Origin: Chloroflexota bacterium
GTDB taxonomy: Bacteria > Chloroflexota > Dormibacteria > Dormibacterales > Dormibacteraceae
DNA: 35,302 nucleotides
Direction of reading: 5' to 3'
Assembly (NCBI GenBank): GCA_005879945.1
Contig: VBHX01000179.1
Span: forward strand, 1-35,302
Part shown: in pieces, positions 25,805-34,758 of the stretch
Layout of the letters: each line of letters opens with the position of its first letter
Numbering within the stretch: position 1 is the first letter of the stretch
The notes under the pieces: model-generated
What the model was told of the DNA's origin: nothing
Database searches by the model: none
What the model saw: the letters and a program-made list of their open reading frames with translations, nothing else
Program-made: the position numbers and the translations under genes

Positions 25805-26669
25805 GCAACAGTCCACGCGGCCGCACTCGCACAACCTGTTCGACCTCGCGCCACCGGACCTGCAGTGGTTCCTGGGGCGCTCGGATATCGTCCTCGTGCC
25901 GATCGGCAGCCTCGAGCAGCACGGGCCACACCTGCCACTCGGGACCGACACCATCACAGCGCTCGAGGTCGCGAAGCGTGCGGCCGAGGTCGCGGACGTT
26001 CCCTACGCGCCACCGCTGTGGGCGGGCTACTCTCCACAGCACCTACGCGAGCCCGGGACAGGCACAGGGACCATCACCCTTCGCGCGTCGACGCTCAACG
26101 AGGTCCTTTATGACATCGGCCGCAGCCTGATCCACCACGGATGGAACAAGCTGATCTTCGTCAACGGACACGGCTCGAATGTCAAGGTGATCGATCCGGT
26201 ACTGCGCCGCATCCGCTACGAGACCGGCGCGATGGTGGCGCTGTACAAGCCGTACGCCGAGCGTTACATCGGGATGCTCAAGGACGTGCTCGAGAACCCA
26301 CCGGACGAGACCCCCGGCTGGCACGCAAGCGAGCTGGAGACTTCACAGGTGATGGCTCACGACTCCGGTCTGGTGCACATGAACCGAGCGGTCGACACTC
26401 GCGCACACGCACCGGCATGGCTGCCGAAAGGCTTCGACAAGGCGGACGGCGCGCCGGACATCGAGTTCGGCGGCTATCAGTACTTCAACTTCCCGATGGA
26501 CCACGCAGAGTTCACCGACACCGGCGTGATCGGCAACCCGTTCCGCGCCACCGCGAAAAAGGGCGACGAAGCATTGAACCGGTTCGCTCGCCACCTGGTG
26601 CAGGCGATCGACGCCTTCCGGCCGCTGAAGTTCGAGATCAAGAACCGCGAGTACGTGGATCGAGTTTGA
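25797..26669 (+). CDS. Creatininase-family amidohydrolase/hydrolase
   Basis: VLVPIGSLEQHGPHLPLGTDTITALEVAKRAA, LIFVNGHGSNVKVIDPVLRRI, GWHASELETSQVM, the metal-ligand motifs of the creatininase family; overlaps the upstream gene by 8 nt. Confidence 0.92.
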   Translation: MPEQQSTRPHSHNLFDLAPPDLQWFLGRSDIVLVPIGSLEQHGPHLPLGTDTITALEVAKRAAEVADVPYAPPLWAGYSPQHLREPGTGTGTITLRASTLNEVLYDIGRSLIHHGWNKLIFVNGHGSNVKVIDPVLRRIRYETGAMVALYKPYAERYIGMLKDVLENPPDETPGWHASELETSQVMAHDSGLVHMNRAVDTRAHAPAWLPKGFDKADGAPDIEFGGYQYFNFPMDHAEFTDTGVIGNPFRATAKKGDEALNRFARHLVQAIDAFRPLKFEIKNREYVDRV

Positions 26670-26683
26670 GAGATGGCGACGCA

Positions 26684-27490
26684 ATGATCGACCAGCCACC
26701 ACCAGAGCTTCGACGCATCCAGATCCTTGCTCACGTCCGCCGCAACGGCGGCGCGTCGATCAGCCAGCTTGCACGCGAGTATTCGATCTCGCCGGTGACG
26801 GTTCACCGAGACCTGGAGGTGCTTGCCACCGAAGGCCTCATTACGCGCATCCGCGGCGGGGCGCGCGCGATCGAAGGTGACGCGCGGGGCGTGGAGACGG
26901 ACTTCATGAAACGCGCGCGCCAGAATCCGGCCGGGAAGTACGTGATCGCTGCCCAGGCGCTTCGAGAGATCGCCGACGGCTCGACGATCTTCATCGACCA
27001 CTCGACCAGCTCCCTGGCGCTGGCGCGACAGCTGGAGCGCCATCCGCCGAAGACGCTCACCATCGTCACCAACTCGCCCGCGATTGCGTACGAGCTCCAC
27101 GAGAGCACGATCCACCTCGTCGTCACGCCGGGCGAGGTCGACCAGGTCATGCGCCTGATCAGCGGCGGCTGGACCGAGGACTTCCTGACCCGCCTGCACT
27201 TTCAGGCCGCATTTGTATCGGCGGCGGGCCTGAGCCTGGAGCGCGGGCTGACGACGACGCGGCAATCGCTGGCGGGCACGCTCAGGGCGGCGCGCGCCGT
27301 CTCACAGCGCACCGTCGCCCTCATCGACTCGACCAAGGTCGGCCGAGACTCCCTGCTCACGATCTTCACGGCCCAGGAGCCCGAGGAGATCATCACCGAC
27401 GAAGGCGTAACCCCTGCGGTTGTCGCCGACTATCGAGGCGCCGGCGTCAACCTGGTGGTTGCCCAGCCAAATCCCGCTGCCGTCAGGTAA
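26684..27490 (+). CDS. DeoR-family transcriptional regulator
   Basis: [59 protein letters not shown]; DeoRC sensor domain [20 protein letters not shown]...[15 protein letters not shown]...[14 protein letters not shown]. Confidence 0.92.
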   Translation: MIDQPPPELRRIQILAHVRRNGGASISQLAREYSISPVTVHRDLEVLATEGLITRIRGGARAIEGDARGVETDFMKRARQNPAGKYVIAAQALREIADGSTIFIDHSTSSLALARQLERHPPKTLTIVTNSPAIAYELHESTIHLVVTPGEVDQVMRLISGGWTEDFLTRLHFQAAFVSAAGLSLERGLTTTRQSLAGTLRAARAVSQRTVALIDSTKVGRDSLLTIFTAQEPEEIITDEGVTPAVVADYRGAGVNLVVAQPNPAAVR

Positions 27491-27512
27491 CAGCACTCGA
27501 GGAGGTGCGCGG

Positions 27513-28511
27513 ATGGGACGTCCTGTGACTCTGTTCACCGGCCAGTGGGCCGATCTGACTCTCGACACGCTCGCGCAAAAGGCGGCCGCGTGGGGTTTCG
27601 ACGGGCTCGAGCTCGCCTGCTGGGGTGATCACTTCGAGGTCGACAAGGCCCTGGCCGATCCCGACTATGTGACGGGACGCCGGGAGATCCTCAAGCGGCA
27701 CGGGCTCAACTGCTGGGCCATCTCGACCCACCTCGTGGGGCAGGCCGTTTGCGATCCGATCGACAGCCGCCACAAGGCGATCCTGCCGCCAGATGTGTGG
27801 GGAGATGGCGACCCGGAGGGCGTGCGCCAGCGCGCCGCGCGTAAGGTGATGGACACAGCTCGTGCGGCCGCAAAGTTCGGAGTCAAGCAGGTCAACGGCT
27901 TCACCGGCTCGGCGGCCTGGCACATGCTCTACTCGTTTCCGCCCAACGACTGGGCCGAGGTCGAGCGAGGCTTCGCGGACTTCGCCACACGCTGGAATCC
28001 GATCATCGACGTCTTCGACGAGGAGGGCGTTCGCTTCGGCCTCGAGGTGCATCCAACCGAAATCGCGTACGACTTCGTGACCACGCGCAAGGCACTCGCC
28101 GCGATCGGGCACCGGCCCGGATTCGGGATCAACTTCGATCCCAGCCACTTCGCACATCAGTTCCTGGACTCGGCCGCCTTCGTGCAGGAGTTCGCGGACC
28201 GCATTTACCACGTCCACGTCAAGGACTCGAAGAAGCTCCTCGACGGGCGCCGATCAATCCTGGGCTCGCACATCGACTTCGGCGAGCCGGATCGCGGCTG
28301 GACGTTCGTCTCACCCGGCCACGGCGACGTGGATTTCGAATCGCTCTTTCGGGCTCTCAACCGGATCGGATACGAGGGCCCGCTCTCAATTGAATGGGAG
28401 GACTCGGGCATGGACCGGGACTGGGGTGCGCCGGACGCACTCGCCCTGGTGCGCCGGACCGATTTCGCTCCTTCGACCGTCGCTTTCGACGCGGCATTCA
28501 AGAAGGGGTAG
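27513..28511 (+). CDS. Sugar (phosphate) isomerase/epimerase TIM barrel
   Basis: [92 protein letters not shown]. Confidence 0.88.
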   Translation: MGRPVTLFTGQWADLTLDTLAQKAAAWGFDGLELACWGDHFEVDKALADPDYVTGRREILKRHGLNCWAISTHLVGQAVCDPIDSRHKAILPPDVWGDGDPEGVRQRAARKVMDTARAAAKFGVKQVNGFTGSAAWHMLYSFPPNDWAEVERGFADFATRWNPIIDVFDEEGVRFGLEVHPTEIAYDFVTTRKALAAIGHRPGFGINFDPSHFAHQFLDSAAFVQEFADRIYHVHVKDSKKLLDGRRSILGSHIDFGEPDRGWTFVSPGHGDVDFESLFRALNRIGYEGPLSIEWEDSGMDRDWGAPDALALVRRTDFAPSTVAFDAAFKKG

Positions 28512-28516
28512 GTGCG

Positions 28517-29716
28517 ATGAGCAAACAGAAGCAGGTCGGCTTCGTCACCATGGGCGCCACCGCGGGCGGAAAGAAGATCAAGGAGATCGGCATCGGCATG
28601 CTGGGCTACGCCTTCATGGGCAAGGCCCACTCGAACGCCTACCGAAAGATCCAGTACATGACGTGGCCGCCGCCCTTGATGCCAAAGCTGGTGGCGATCT
28701 GCGGCCGCAACGAGCCGGCCGTGGCTGAGGCGGCGCGTCGCTATGGCTACGAGAGCTACACCACCGATTGGAAGAGGCTCGTCAAGGACGACCGCATCCA
28801 GCTGTTCGACAACGGCTCGCCGAACAACCTGCATGCAGCGCCAACGATCGCCGCGGCGGAGGCAGGCAAGCACGTCGTGTGCGAGAAGCCGCTCGGCCGC
28901 ACCGCCGAAGAGAGCTATGGCATCTGGCAGCGCGTCAACAAGACCGGCGTCAAGCACATGTGCGCGTTCAACTACCGGTTCGTGCCCGCGGTGAGGCTCG
29001 CTCGCGAGATGCTCGAGGCGGGGGAGCTGGGGGAGATCTATCACTTCCGCGGACGCTACCTGCAGGAATGGATCACCGACCCTGGATTCCAGAAGGTCTG
29101 GAGGCTGGACCGAAAGGTTGCGGGCTCAGGCGCCCTGGGCGACCTCGGCGCGCACGTGATCGACCTCGCGCGCTACCTGGTCGGGGACATCTCAGCCGTC
29201 AGCGGCGCAACGAGGACGTTCATCAAGAACAGGCCAGGTGGCGCGGTCGACGTCGACGACGCGGTCGAGGCCGTGGTGGAGTTCGGCGGCGGAGCCGTCG
29301 GCACCATCGAGGCGTCACGCTTCTGCCTTGGCCGAAAGAACGGGATGACCTTCGAGATCAATGGCTCGAAGGGTTCGATCGGCTTCGACCTGGAACGGTT
29401 GAATGAGCTCCAGGTCCACCTGCCCGGCTCGCGGCCGGGGGCTGACGCGCAGGGGTTCCGAACGGTCCTCGTGTCGGAGGCGAACCATCCGTTCTGGCAG
29501 TGGTGGTGGCCGCACGGGCACATGATCGGTTGGGAGCACACCATGGTGCACGAGCTCCACCACCTGATCGATTGCATCGCCAGGAACAAGAAGATCGGAC
29601 CCCATGGAGCGACGTTCGAGGACGGCTATCGCACGTCGGAGGTATGCGACGCCATCCTCAGGTCGGCGAAGTCTGGAAGGCGCGAAGCGGTCAGGTCGCG
29701 GACGGCAAAGCGCTAG
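28517..29716 (+). CDS. Gfo/Idh/MocA-family oxidoreductase
   Basis: IGIGMLGYAFMGKAHSNAYRKI (Rossmann), GKHVVCEKPLGRTAEESYGIW, GALGDLGAHVIDLARYLVGDI; directly downstream of the TIM isomerase. Confidence 0.92.
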   Translation: MSKQKQVGFVTMGATAGGKKIKEIGIGMLGYAFMGKAHSNAYRKIQYMTWPPPLMPKLVAICGRNEPAVAEAARRYGYESYTTDWKRLVKDDRIQLFDNGSPNNLHAAPTIAAAEAGKHVVCEKPLGRTAEESYGIWQRVNKTGVKHMCAFNYRFVPAVRLAREMLEAGELGEIYHFRGRYLQEWITDPGFQKVWRLDRKVAGSGALGDLGAHVIDLARYLVGDISAVSGATRTFIKNRPGGAVDVDDAVEAVVEFGGGAVGTIEASRFCLGRKNGMTFEINGSKGSIGFDLERLNELQVHLPGSRPGADAQGFRTVLVSEANHPFWQWWWPHGHMIGWEHTMVHELHHLIDCIARNKKIGPHGATFEDGYRTSEVCDAILRSAKSGRREAVRSRTAKR

Positions 29717-29725
29717 GAGTCGACG

Positions 29726-30754
29726 TCAACCACGGCAATCGATGAGCACCTTCAGGTGGCTCTCGGGATCCGCGACCAACGGCTCGAAGCCGCGATCGAC
29801 CGCGCCCTCGAGCGGGATGCGGTCAGTGATTAGGGCCTCGAAGTCGACCTGACCTTGGTGCAGGAGCTCGATCGCGGGGATGTAGTCCTCGTTCATCGCA
29901 TGCGAAAGCGACGCAAGGATCACGCGCTCGTCCATGAGCATCGCCACGAGATCGATCTCTCGGGGCCGGTCGTGCACGCCCACGACTACCGTGGTGCCGC
30001 TCTTCGCGGTCGCGGACAGCGAATCCCTCAATCCCGCCTCGGATCCGGTGCATTCGAACACCACCTGTGCCCTGGTCGCGTTCGGGCCGCCTGGTGACGC
30101 CACCTCGAAACCCATCGCCTCGGCACGGCGCAGTCTCGCGGCGGACGTGTCGCGAAGCGTGACCGACCGCGCGCCCGCGGTGCGTGCGACCTGTCCCGCC
30201 ATCAAACCAATGGTGCCGGCCCCGAACACGTGCACGTCGAGGTTCGCGACGTCGCCGGCGCGGCGCACGGCCCGAACCGCGACGGCGAGCGATTCGGCCA
30301 GCGCGCCTGCCTCATCGGGGAGGCCCGCCGGCAGCGGTGCGCACATCGAAGCGGGTACGTTCACCGCTTCCGCTAGCGCGCCGTCCATCATCAGGCCCAT
30401 CACAGCCAGCTGCGGGCACAGCTGTCGGTTTCCGGACAGGCAGGCAGCGCAATGCCCGCAGCCGACGCTGTTTTCGAGGCCGACCCGCGTACCGGTCGCG
30501 ATGCCGGCCCCGGCTCCCGCGGCGACGACGACCCCGGTGCCTTCATGGCCGAGGACCAGGGGAGCTCGCGCGCCGGTCAATGGGTGAGGCGCCGCCGGGA
30601 TCACCACCGGCCCGCGCACGTACTCGTCGATGTCCGTGCCGCAGATGCCGCAGTAGGTGGGCGCCACTGTGACCCAGCCGGGTGGCGGGCTCGGCGGGGC
30701 CGGCCACTCCTCGACGCGAATGTCGTGCCTACCGTGATAGACGGCGGCGAGCAA
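29726..30754 (-). CDS. Zinc-binding alcohol dehydrogenase (MDR, threonine/butanediol dehydrogenase-like)
   Basis: YCGICGTDIDEYVRGP, LGHEGTGVVVAAGAG, structural Zn CGHCAACLSGNRQLC, VHVFGAGTIGLMAGQVAR; TTG start with AAAGGA SD. Confidence 0.9.
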   Translation of the reverse strand: MLAAVYHGRHDIRVEEWPAPPSPPPGWVTVAPTYCGICGTDIDEYVRGPVVIPAAPHPLTGARAPLVLGHEGTGVVVAAGAGAGIATGTRVGLENSVGCGHCAACLSGNRQLCPQLAVMGLMMDGALAEAVNVPASMCAPLPAGLPDEAGALAESLAVAVRAVRRAGDVANLDVHVFGAGTIGLMAGQVARTAGARSVTLRDTSAARLRRAEAMGFEVASPGGPNATRAQVVFECTGSEAGLRDSLSATAKSGTTVVVGVHDRPREIDLVAMLMDERVILASLSHAMNEDYIPAIELLHQGQVDFEALITDRIPLEGAVDRGFEPLVADPESHLKVLIDCRG

Positions 30755-30765
30755 GTCTCGTTCCT

Positions 30766-31083
30766 TTAATGGGAGTCCTTGATCACGTGCTCCTGGGTGC
30801 GCAGGTGGACGCGCTTTTCAGCATGGGCCATCGCGTCGTCCCTCGCGGCATGGCCGGCGGGGGAGTCCAGGGCTTTCTGCAGCGAATCCATGTCGTCGAA
30901 CCACAGCTCGAAGACCCCGTCGAACTCGGTCTCCGGCTGATCAGGCGCAAGCACGCTGATGTGGTATCCGCGAACGCCGGGGAACTTCAGACCCAAAGGC
31001 GAATGTTCCTTGACCGCCCAGTTCGCGAAATCCTCCCGGCTTAGTCCTTGTTTGCGCTTCATCAGTGAGACCAGCTTGACCAT
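30766..31083 (-). CDS. EthD-domain protein
   Basis: MVKLVSLMKRKQGLSREDFANWAVKEHSPLGLKFPGVRGYHISVL...EFDGVFELWFDDMDSLQKALDSPAG; start overlaps the stop of the upstream gene. Confidence 0.8.
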   Translation of the reverse strand: MVKLVSLMKRKQGLSREDFANWAVKEHSPLGLKFPGVRGYHISVLAPDQPETEFDGVFELWFDDMDSLQKALDSPAGHAARDDAMAHAEKRVHLRTQEHVIKDSH

Positions 31084-32084
31084 TACAACTGCTCCTTCGC
31101 GCGCAGTGCCCGAAGGACCTTCTCAGGCGTGACGGGCAGCTCTGTGACAAACACGCCAACCGCATCGTGGATGGCGTTGACGATGGCCGGGATCGGCGAG
31201 TTGGCAGTCATTTCGCCCACGCCCTTCACGCCGTAAGGGCCGTTCGAGGACGGATACTCGAGCACCACGTGGTGGAGCTCGGGCAGGTCGACCGCGGTCG
31301 GGATCACGTATTCGCCGAAGTTGCCCGGGTGATGATCCAGGGCCGGGTAGTAGGGGAAGACCGACTCCATCAGGGTGTGCGCCATGCCCATAACCGCGCC
31401 ACCGGTGATCTGTCCCTGCACCATCTGCGGGTTGACCTGCCGCCCAACTTCGTAGGCGCTCGCCAGGCGCAGCACAGTGACCTCGCCGGTCTCGGTGTCC
31501 ACCTCGACGTCGGCGACCGTTGTCACGTGAGCCTCCGTGGAGTCAGGGTCACACGCCCCGGTTTCTGGATCGATGGCGCTTTTGGGCTTGAGGTAGATCC
31601 CGCGGCCGGAGATGGTTCGGCCCTGCTTGAAATGGGCCGCCAGGGCGATGTCGAACACGCTCATCGTGCGCTGCGGCGTGCCCTTGACGCTGACCTGTCC
31701 ATCGCGCACCTCGAGGTCCTCGGGAGCGGCCTCCATCTCCTCAGCCGCCACCTCGAGCAGTACCTTCTTCGCCTCGGTGGCCGCCATGATCACGGCATTG
31801 CCGGCCCGGTGAGTCGCCCTGCTCGCGAACGTGCCCATGTCGTGGGGCGCCGAGTCGGTGTCGCCGGTGTCCACGACGACCGACTCCAGCGGAACGCCCA
31901 ACGCCTCAGCCGCGATTTGGCCGATCACTGTCTTCAGGCCCTGGCCGAGGTCGGTGCTGGCGAGCTTGACGCTGAAGGTGCCGGTGGGCTGGCAGAAGAC
32001 CAGCGCCTGGGTTGGGTCGCCACCCAGGTTCATGCCGGTCGGGTAGTTGGCGGAGGCGATGCCGCGTCCGCGCATGACACTCAT
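31083..32084 (-). CDS. Xanthine dehydrogenase/aldehyde oxidase-family molybdopterin-binding subunit, C-terminal half (split gene)
   Basis: GRGIASANYPTGMNLGGDPTQALVFC, STDLGQGLKTVIGQIAAEALGVP, YGVKGVGEMTANSPIPAIVNAIHDAVG (catalytic Glu motif); ATGA start/stop overlap with the N-terminal half. Confidence 0.9.
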   Translation of the reverse strand: MSVMRGRGIASANYPTGMNLGGDPTQALVFCQPTGTFSVKLASTDLGQGLKTVIGQIAAEALGVPLESVVVDTGDTDSAPHDMGTFASRATHRAGNAVIMAATEAKKVLLEVAAEEMEAAPEDLEVRDGQVSVKGTPQRTMSVFDIALAAHFKQGRTISGRGIYLKPKSAIDPETGACDPDSTEAHVTTVADVEVDTETGEVTVLRLASAYEVGRQVNPQMVQGQITGGAVMGMAHTLMESVFPYYPALDHHPGNFGEYVIPTAVDLPELHHVVLEYPSSNGPYGVKGVGEMTANSPIPAIVNAIHDAVGVFVTELPVTPEKVLRALRAKEQL

Positions 32085-33430
32085 GGCTGGACGGGCTCCG
32101 CCACGCCGGCGTAGTCGTCGGAATGCATGTCCCGCACACGCGCGGGCAGCTCGTGGCCGACCAGCTGCGCTGCCGCCTTGAGGGTCTCGAGGAGCGTTGC
32201 ATCCTCGACCACCTTGCGCACTGGGCGCATGTGCCCGTTGCGGTACGCGTTGACCATCCGGATTTCCCACGGGTCCATACCGATAACGCTTGCGATCTTG
32301 TCCATCTGCACCTCCACCGCGAAGGTGGCTTCAGTCACCGCGAAGCCGCGCATGGCCGACGAGGGCTGGCGGTTCGTGTACACGCAGTAGCAGTCCACCC
32401 ACACGTTCGGGATGCTGTACGGACCAGGCAGGTTCGCCATGTTCTTCTGGACGCCGTATGGCGAGTGGCGGTGGTAGGCGCCGGCGTCGTGGATGGAACG
32501 CACCTTGCGCGCGACGATGCGGCCGTCCTTCATCACGCCGTCGCGGTACTCCATCTTGCAGGCTCCCCGCACCGACGAGCGACGGAACTCCTCCTCACGC
32601 GTCCAGCGCCATTTGACCGGGCGGCCCGTCTTCATCGCGGCGATACTCGTGACCGGCTCCGTGATGACGTCCACCTTGCCGCCGAAACCGCCCCCGACCG
32701 TGCCTCCAACCAGCCTCAGCCGGTTGCTGGGGACCTTGAGGATGATCGCCGTGTTGTCCATGGTGAAGTACAGGGCCTGTGTATTGCTGTGGATGGTGAG
32801 ACGGCCATTCGGCTCTGGCTTGACGACACAGACATGCGTCTCCATTGGCACGTGCTCGATGGGGGTCATCTGGTAGGTGCCCTCGACGATATGGTCGGCC
32901 TCTTCAAAACCGCGATCCACGTCACCAAAGCGAAGGCGGCGGTGGTTCATCCCGTCATACATGAAGGTGTTGTTGCCCCACTTCTTGATGGCGGGCGCGT
33001 CGGCGGTCAGCGCGTACTCGACGTCGAGCACAGGCTCCTGCTCGTCGATTTCCAGCTTGACCAGGCTTGCGGCCTCGCGGGCGATGTCCTCGGTCTCCGC
33101 GACCACCGCACAGATTGGCTCACCCTCGTACATCACCTCTTCATCGGCCAGCACAGGTTCGTCGTTGGGCTCGATGCCGATGAGGCAGAGAATCGTGTAC
33201 CAGTTGTTGGGAACGTCCTTGGCGGTGACCACCGCGGTCACACCTGGAAGGCGTTCGGCTCTCGACGTGTCGACTCGACGGATCCGGCCGCGGGACACTG
33301 GGCTTCGGACCATCTTCAGCCAGAGCATGCCGGGATAGAAAACGTCGTCCACGTACTCTGTCTGGCCGGTGACATGACCGATGCCGTCGCTGCGCTTGAC
33401 CGACTGCCCGACGATTCCCAGCTGCTTCAT
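32081..33430 (-). CDS. Xanthine dehydrogenase/aldehyde oxidase-family molybdopterin-binding subunit, N-terminal half (split gene)
   Basis: SVKRSDGIGHVTGQTEYVDDVFYPGMLWLKMVRSPVSRGRI (a/b hammerhead), GGTVGGGFGGKVDV, QPSSAMRGFAVTEATFAVEVQMD; ends without the MoCoBD_2 half. Confidence 0.9.
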   Translation of the reverse strand: MKQLGIVGQSVKRSDGIGHVTGQTEYVDDVFYPGMLWLKMVRSPVSRGRIRRVDTSRAERLPGVTAVVTAKDVPNNWYTILCLIGIEPNDEPVLADEEVMYEGEPICAVVAETEDIAREAASLVKLEIDEQEPVLDVEYALTADAPAIKKWGNNTFMYDGMNHRRLRFGDVDRGFEEADHIVEGTYQMTPIEHVPMETHVCVVKPEPNGRLTIHSNTQALYFTMDNTAIILKVPSNRLRLVGGTVGGGFGGKVDVITEPVTSIAAMKTGRPVKWRWTREEEFRRSSVRGACKMEYRDGVMKDGRIVARKVRSIHDAGAYHRHSPYGVQKNMANLPGPYSIPNVWVDCYCVYTNRQPSSAMRGFAVTEATFAVEVQMDKIASVIGMDPWEIRMVNAYRNGHMRPVRKVVEDATLLETLKAAAQLVGHELPARVRDMHSDDYAGVAEPVQP

Positions 33431-33924
33431 CGCTTCACACCTTTGGACATTCGCCGCGCGGCGTCCTCAATCGCCTCGATGATGGGCACGTAGCCCGTGC
33501 ACCGGCACAGGTTGCCGGCAAGAGCCATCTGGATCTCGGCGCGGGTCGGGTTGGGGTTGCGGTCGAGCAACCACTTCGCGGCCATGATCATGCCCGCGGT
33601 GCAGTAGCCGCATTGGGCGGCGAAGTGGTCGTGGAAGGCCTCCTGCAGCGGATGCAGGCGGCCGGGTCCGCCAATGCCTTCCAGCGTGGTCACGCTTCGG
33701 CCGTCGACAAGGGTCACTGGAACCAGGCACGAGAGGACCAGTTCGTTGTCCAGTAGAACAGTGCAGCTGCCGCAGCCGCCCTGGCCGCAGCCCGCTTTGG
33801 TTGCGTGCAGGTGCAGATCCTCGCGCAGCGCGGTCCGCAAAGTGGTCAGCGGGGCAACGGTCACCGCATGCGGCCGCCCGTTCAGCTGAAAGGTCACGAT
33901 GTGCGTCGCCAGCTGTGTCGCCAT
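33427..33924 (-). CDS. 2Fe-2S subunit of molybdenum hydroxylase (CoxS/XdhC-type)
   Basis: KAGCGQGGCGSCTVLLDNELVLSCLVP and CGYCTAGMIMAAKWLLDRNPNPTRAEIQMALAGNLCRCTGYVPI, the two [2Fe-2S] motifs. Confidence 0.95.
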   Translation of the reverse strand: MATQLATHIVTFQLNGRPHAVTVAPLTTLRTALREDLHLHATKAGCGQGGCGSCTVLLDNELVLSCLVPVTLVDGRSVTTLEGIGGPGRLHPLQEAFHDHFAAQCGYCTAGMIMAAKWLLDRNPNPTRAEIQMALAGNLCRCTGYVPIIEAIEDAARRMSKGVKR

Positions 33925-34754
33925 CAGGTAGACCGTCCGAGTTCGTCGAGCGCCCTGTGGACGAACACGCCGACCATCTCCCGGCGGTACCAGGCGCTCG
34001 CCAGTGAGTCGGTCGCGGGATTGCATTCCGCCTGCGCTGACTCAGCCGCCGCCTTGATGGTGGCGTCTTCGAGGCGCCTGCCAATGAGCACGGCCTCGGC
34101 TTTCTTGGCGCGCACAGCCTGGGGCGCGGCCGCACCCAGCGCGATCCGCACATCGGTGCACTTGCCGTTGGTGTCCAACACCGCCTGCACAGCGACCGCT
34201 ACGACGGAAGGCGTGTTCGCCTGCCGGCGCCCGAGCTTGAGATAGGCTCCGCGACCTTGGGCTTTGGGCACATGAATGCTCACCACGAGCTCGTCGTTCT
34301 TCAGGCTGCGCCGGCTCAAGAACTGCTCGAGCGGAACGGTATAGCGTCGTCCCGCACCTGCGATCTCCAATTCGGCGTCCATCGCCAGCAGCGGCACGCA
34401 CATATCCCCGTAGGGAGCCTTCGCGAACAGATTCCCGCCGGCGGTTGCGAGCGTGCGCAGGGCCGGGCCACCAAGCATGCCGGCCGCGCGCTCGAGCGTG
34501 GTGGCGCCCTTTAATGCGGCAAGCCGCGCGATGGGCGTTGCTGCACCAATCTCGAGCCAACCGTCACGCCGGCGCACGTCGCTCATGCCTGCACGTGCCA
34601 GGCTCATGGCGAGCTTCGGGAACAGCAGGCCGTCGTGAACGAGTCCCATCACGATGGTGCCCCCGCCCAGCACGACGAGGTTCTTGCCATGCTCGCGCTT
34701 GAGGTCGATCGCTTGCTCAACGGTGCGCGGCACGAAGAACGCGGTGGTGCTCAC
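33924..34754 (-). CDS. FAD-binding subunit of molybdenum hydroxylase (CoxM/XdhB-type)
   Basis: NLVVLGGGTIVMGLVHDGLLFPKLAMSLAR, IGAATPIARLAAL, ATAGGNLFAKAPYGDMCVPLLAMDAELEI; overlaps the 2Fe-2S gene start. Confidence 0.92.
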   Translation of the reverse strand: MSTTAFFVPRTVEQAIDLKREHGKNLVVLGGGTIVMGLVHDGLLFPKLAMSLARAGMSDVRRRDGWLEIGAATPIARLAALKGATTLERAAGMLGGPALRTLATAGGNLFAKAPYGDMCVPLLAMDAELEIAGAGRRYTVPLEQFLSRRSLKNDELVVSIHVPKAQGRGAYLKLGRRQANTPSVVAVAVQAVLDTNGKCTDVRIALGAAAPQAVRAKKAEAVLIGRRLEDATIKAAAESAQAECNPATDSLASAWYRREMVGVFVHRALDELGRST

Positions 34755-34758
34755 GCCT

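Noticed and set aside
32123-33493. 456-aa plus-strand ORF opposite the molybdenum hydroxylase subunit
   Set aside because: Antisense artefact of high GC3; the minus strand carries unambiguous XDH-family motifs.
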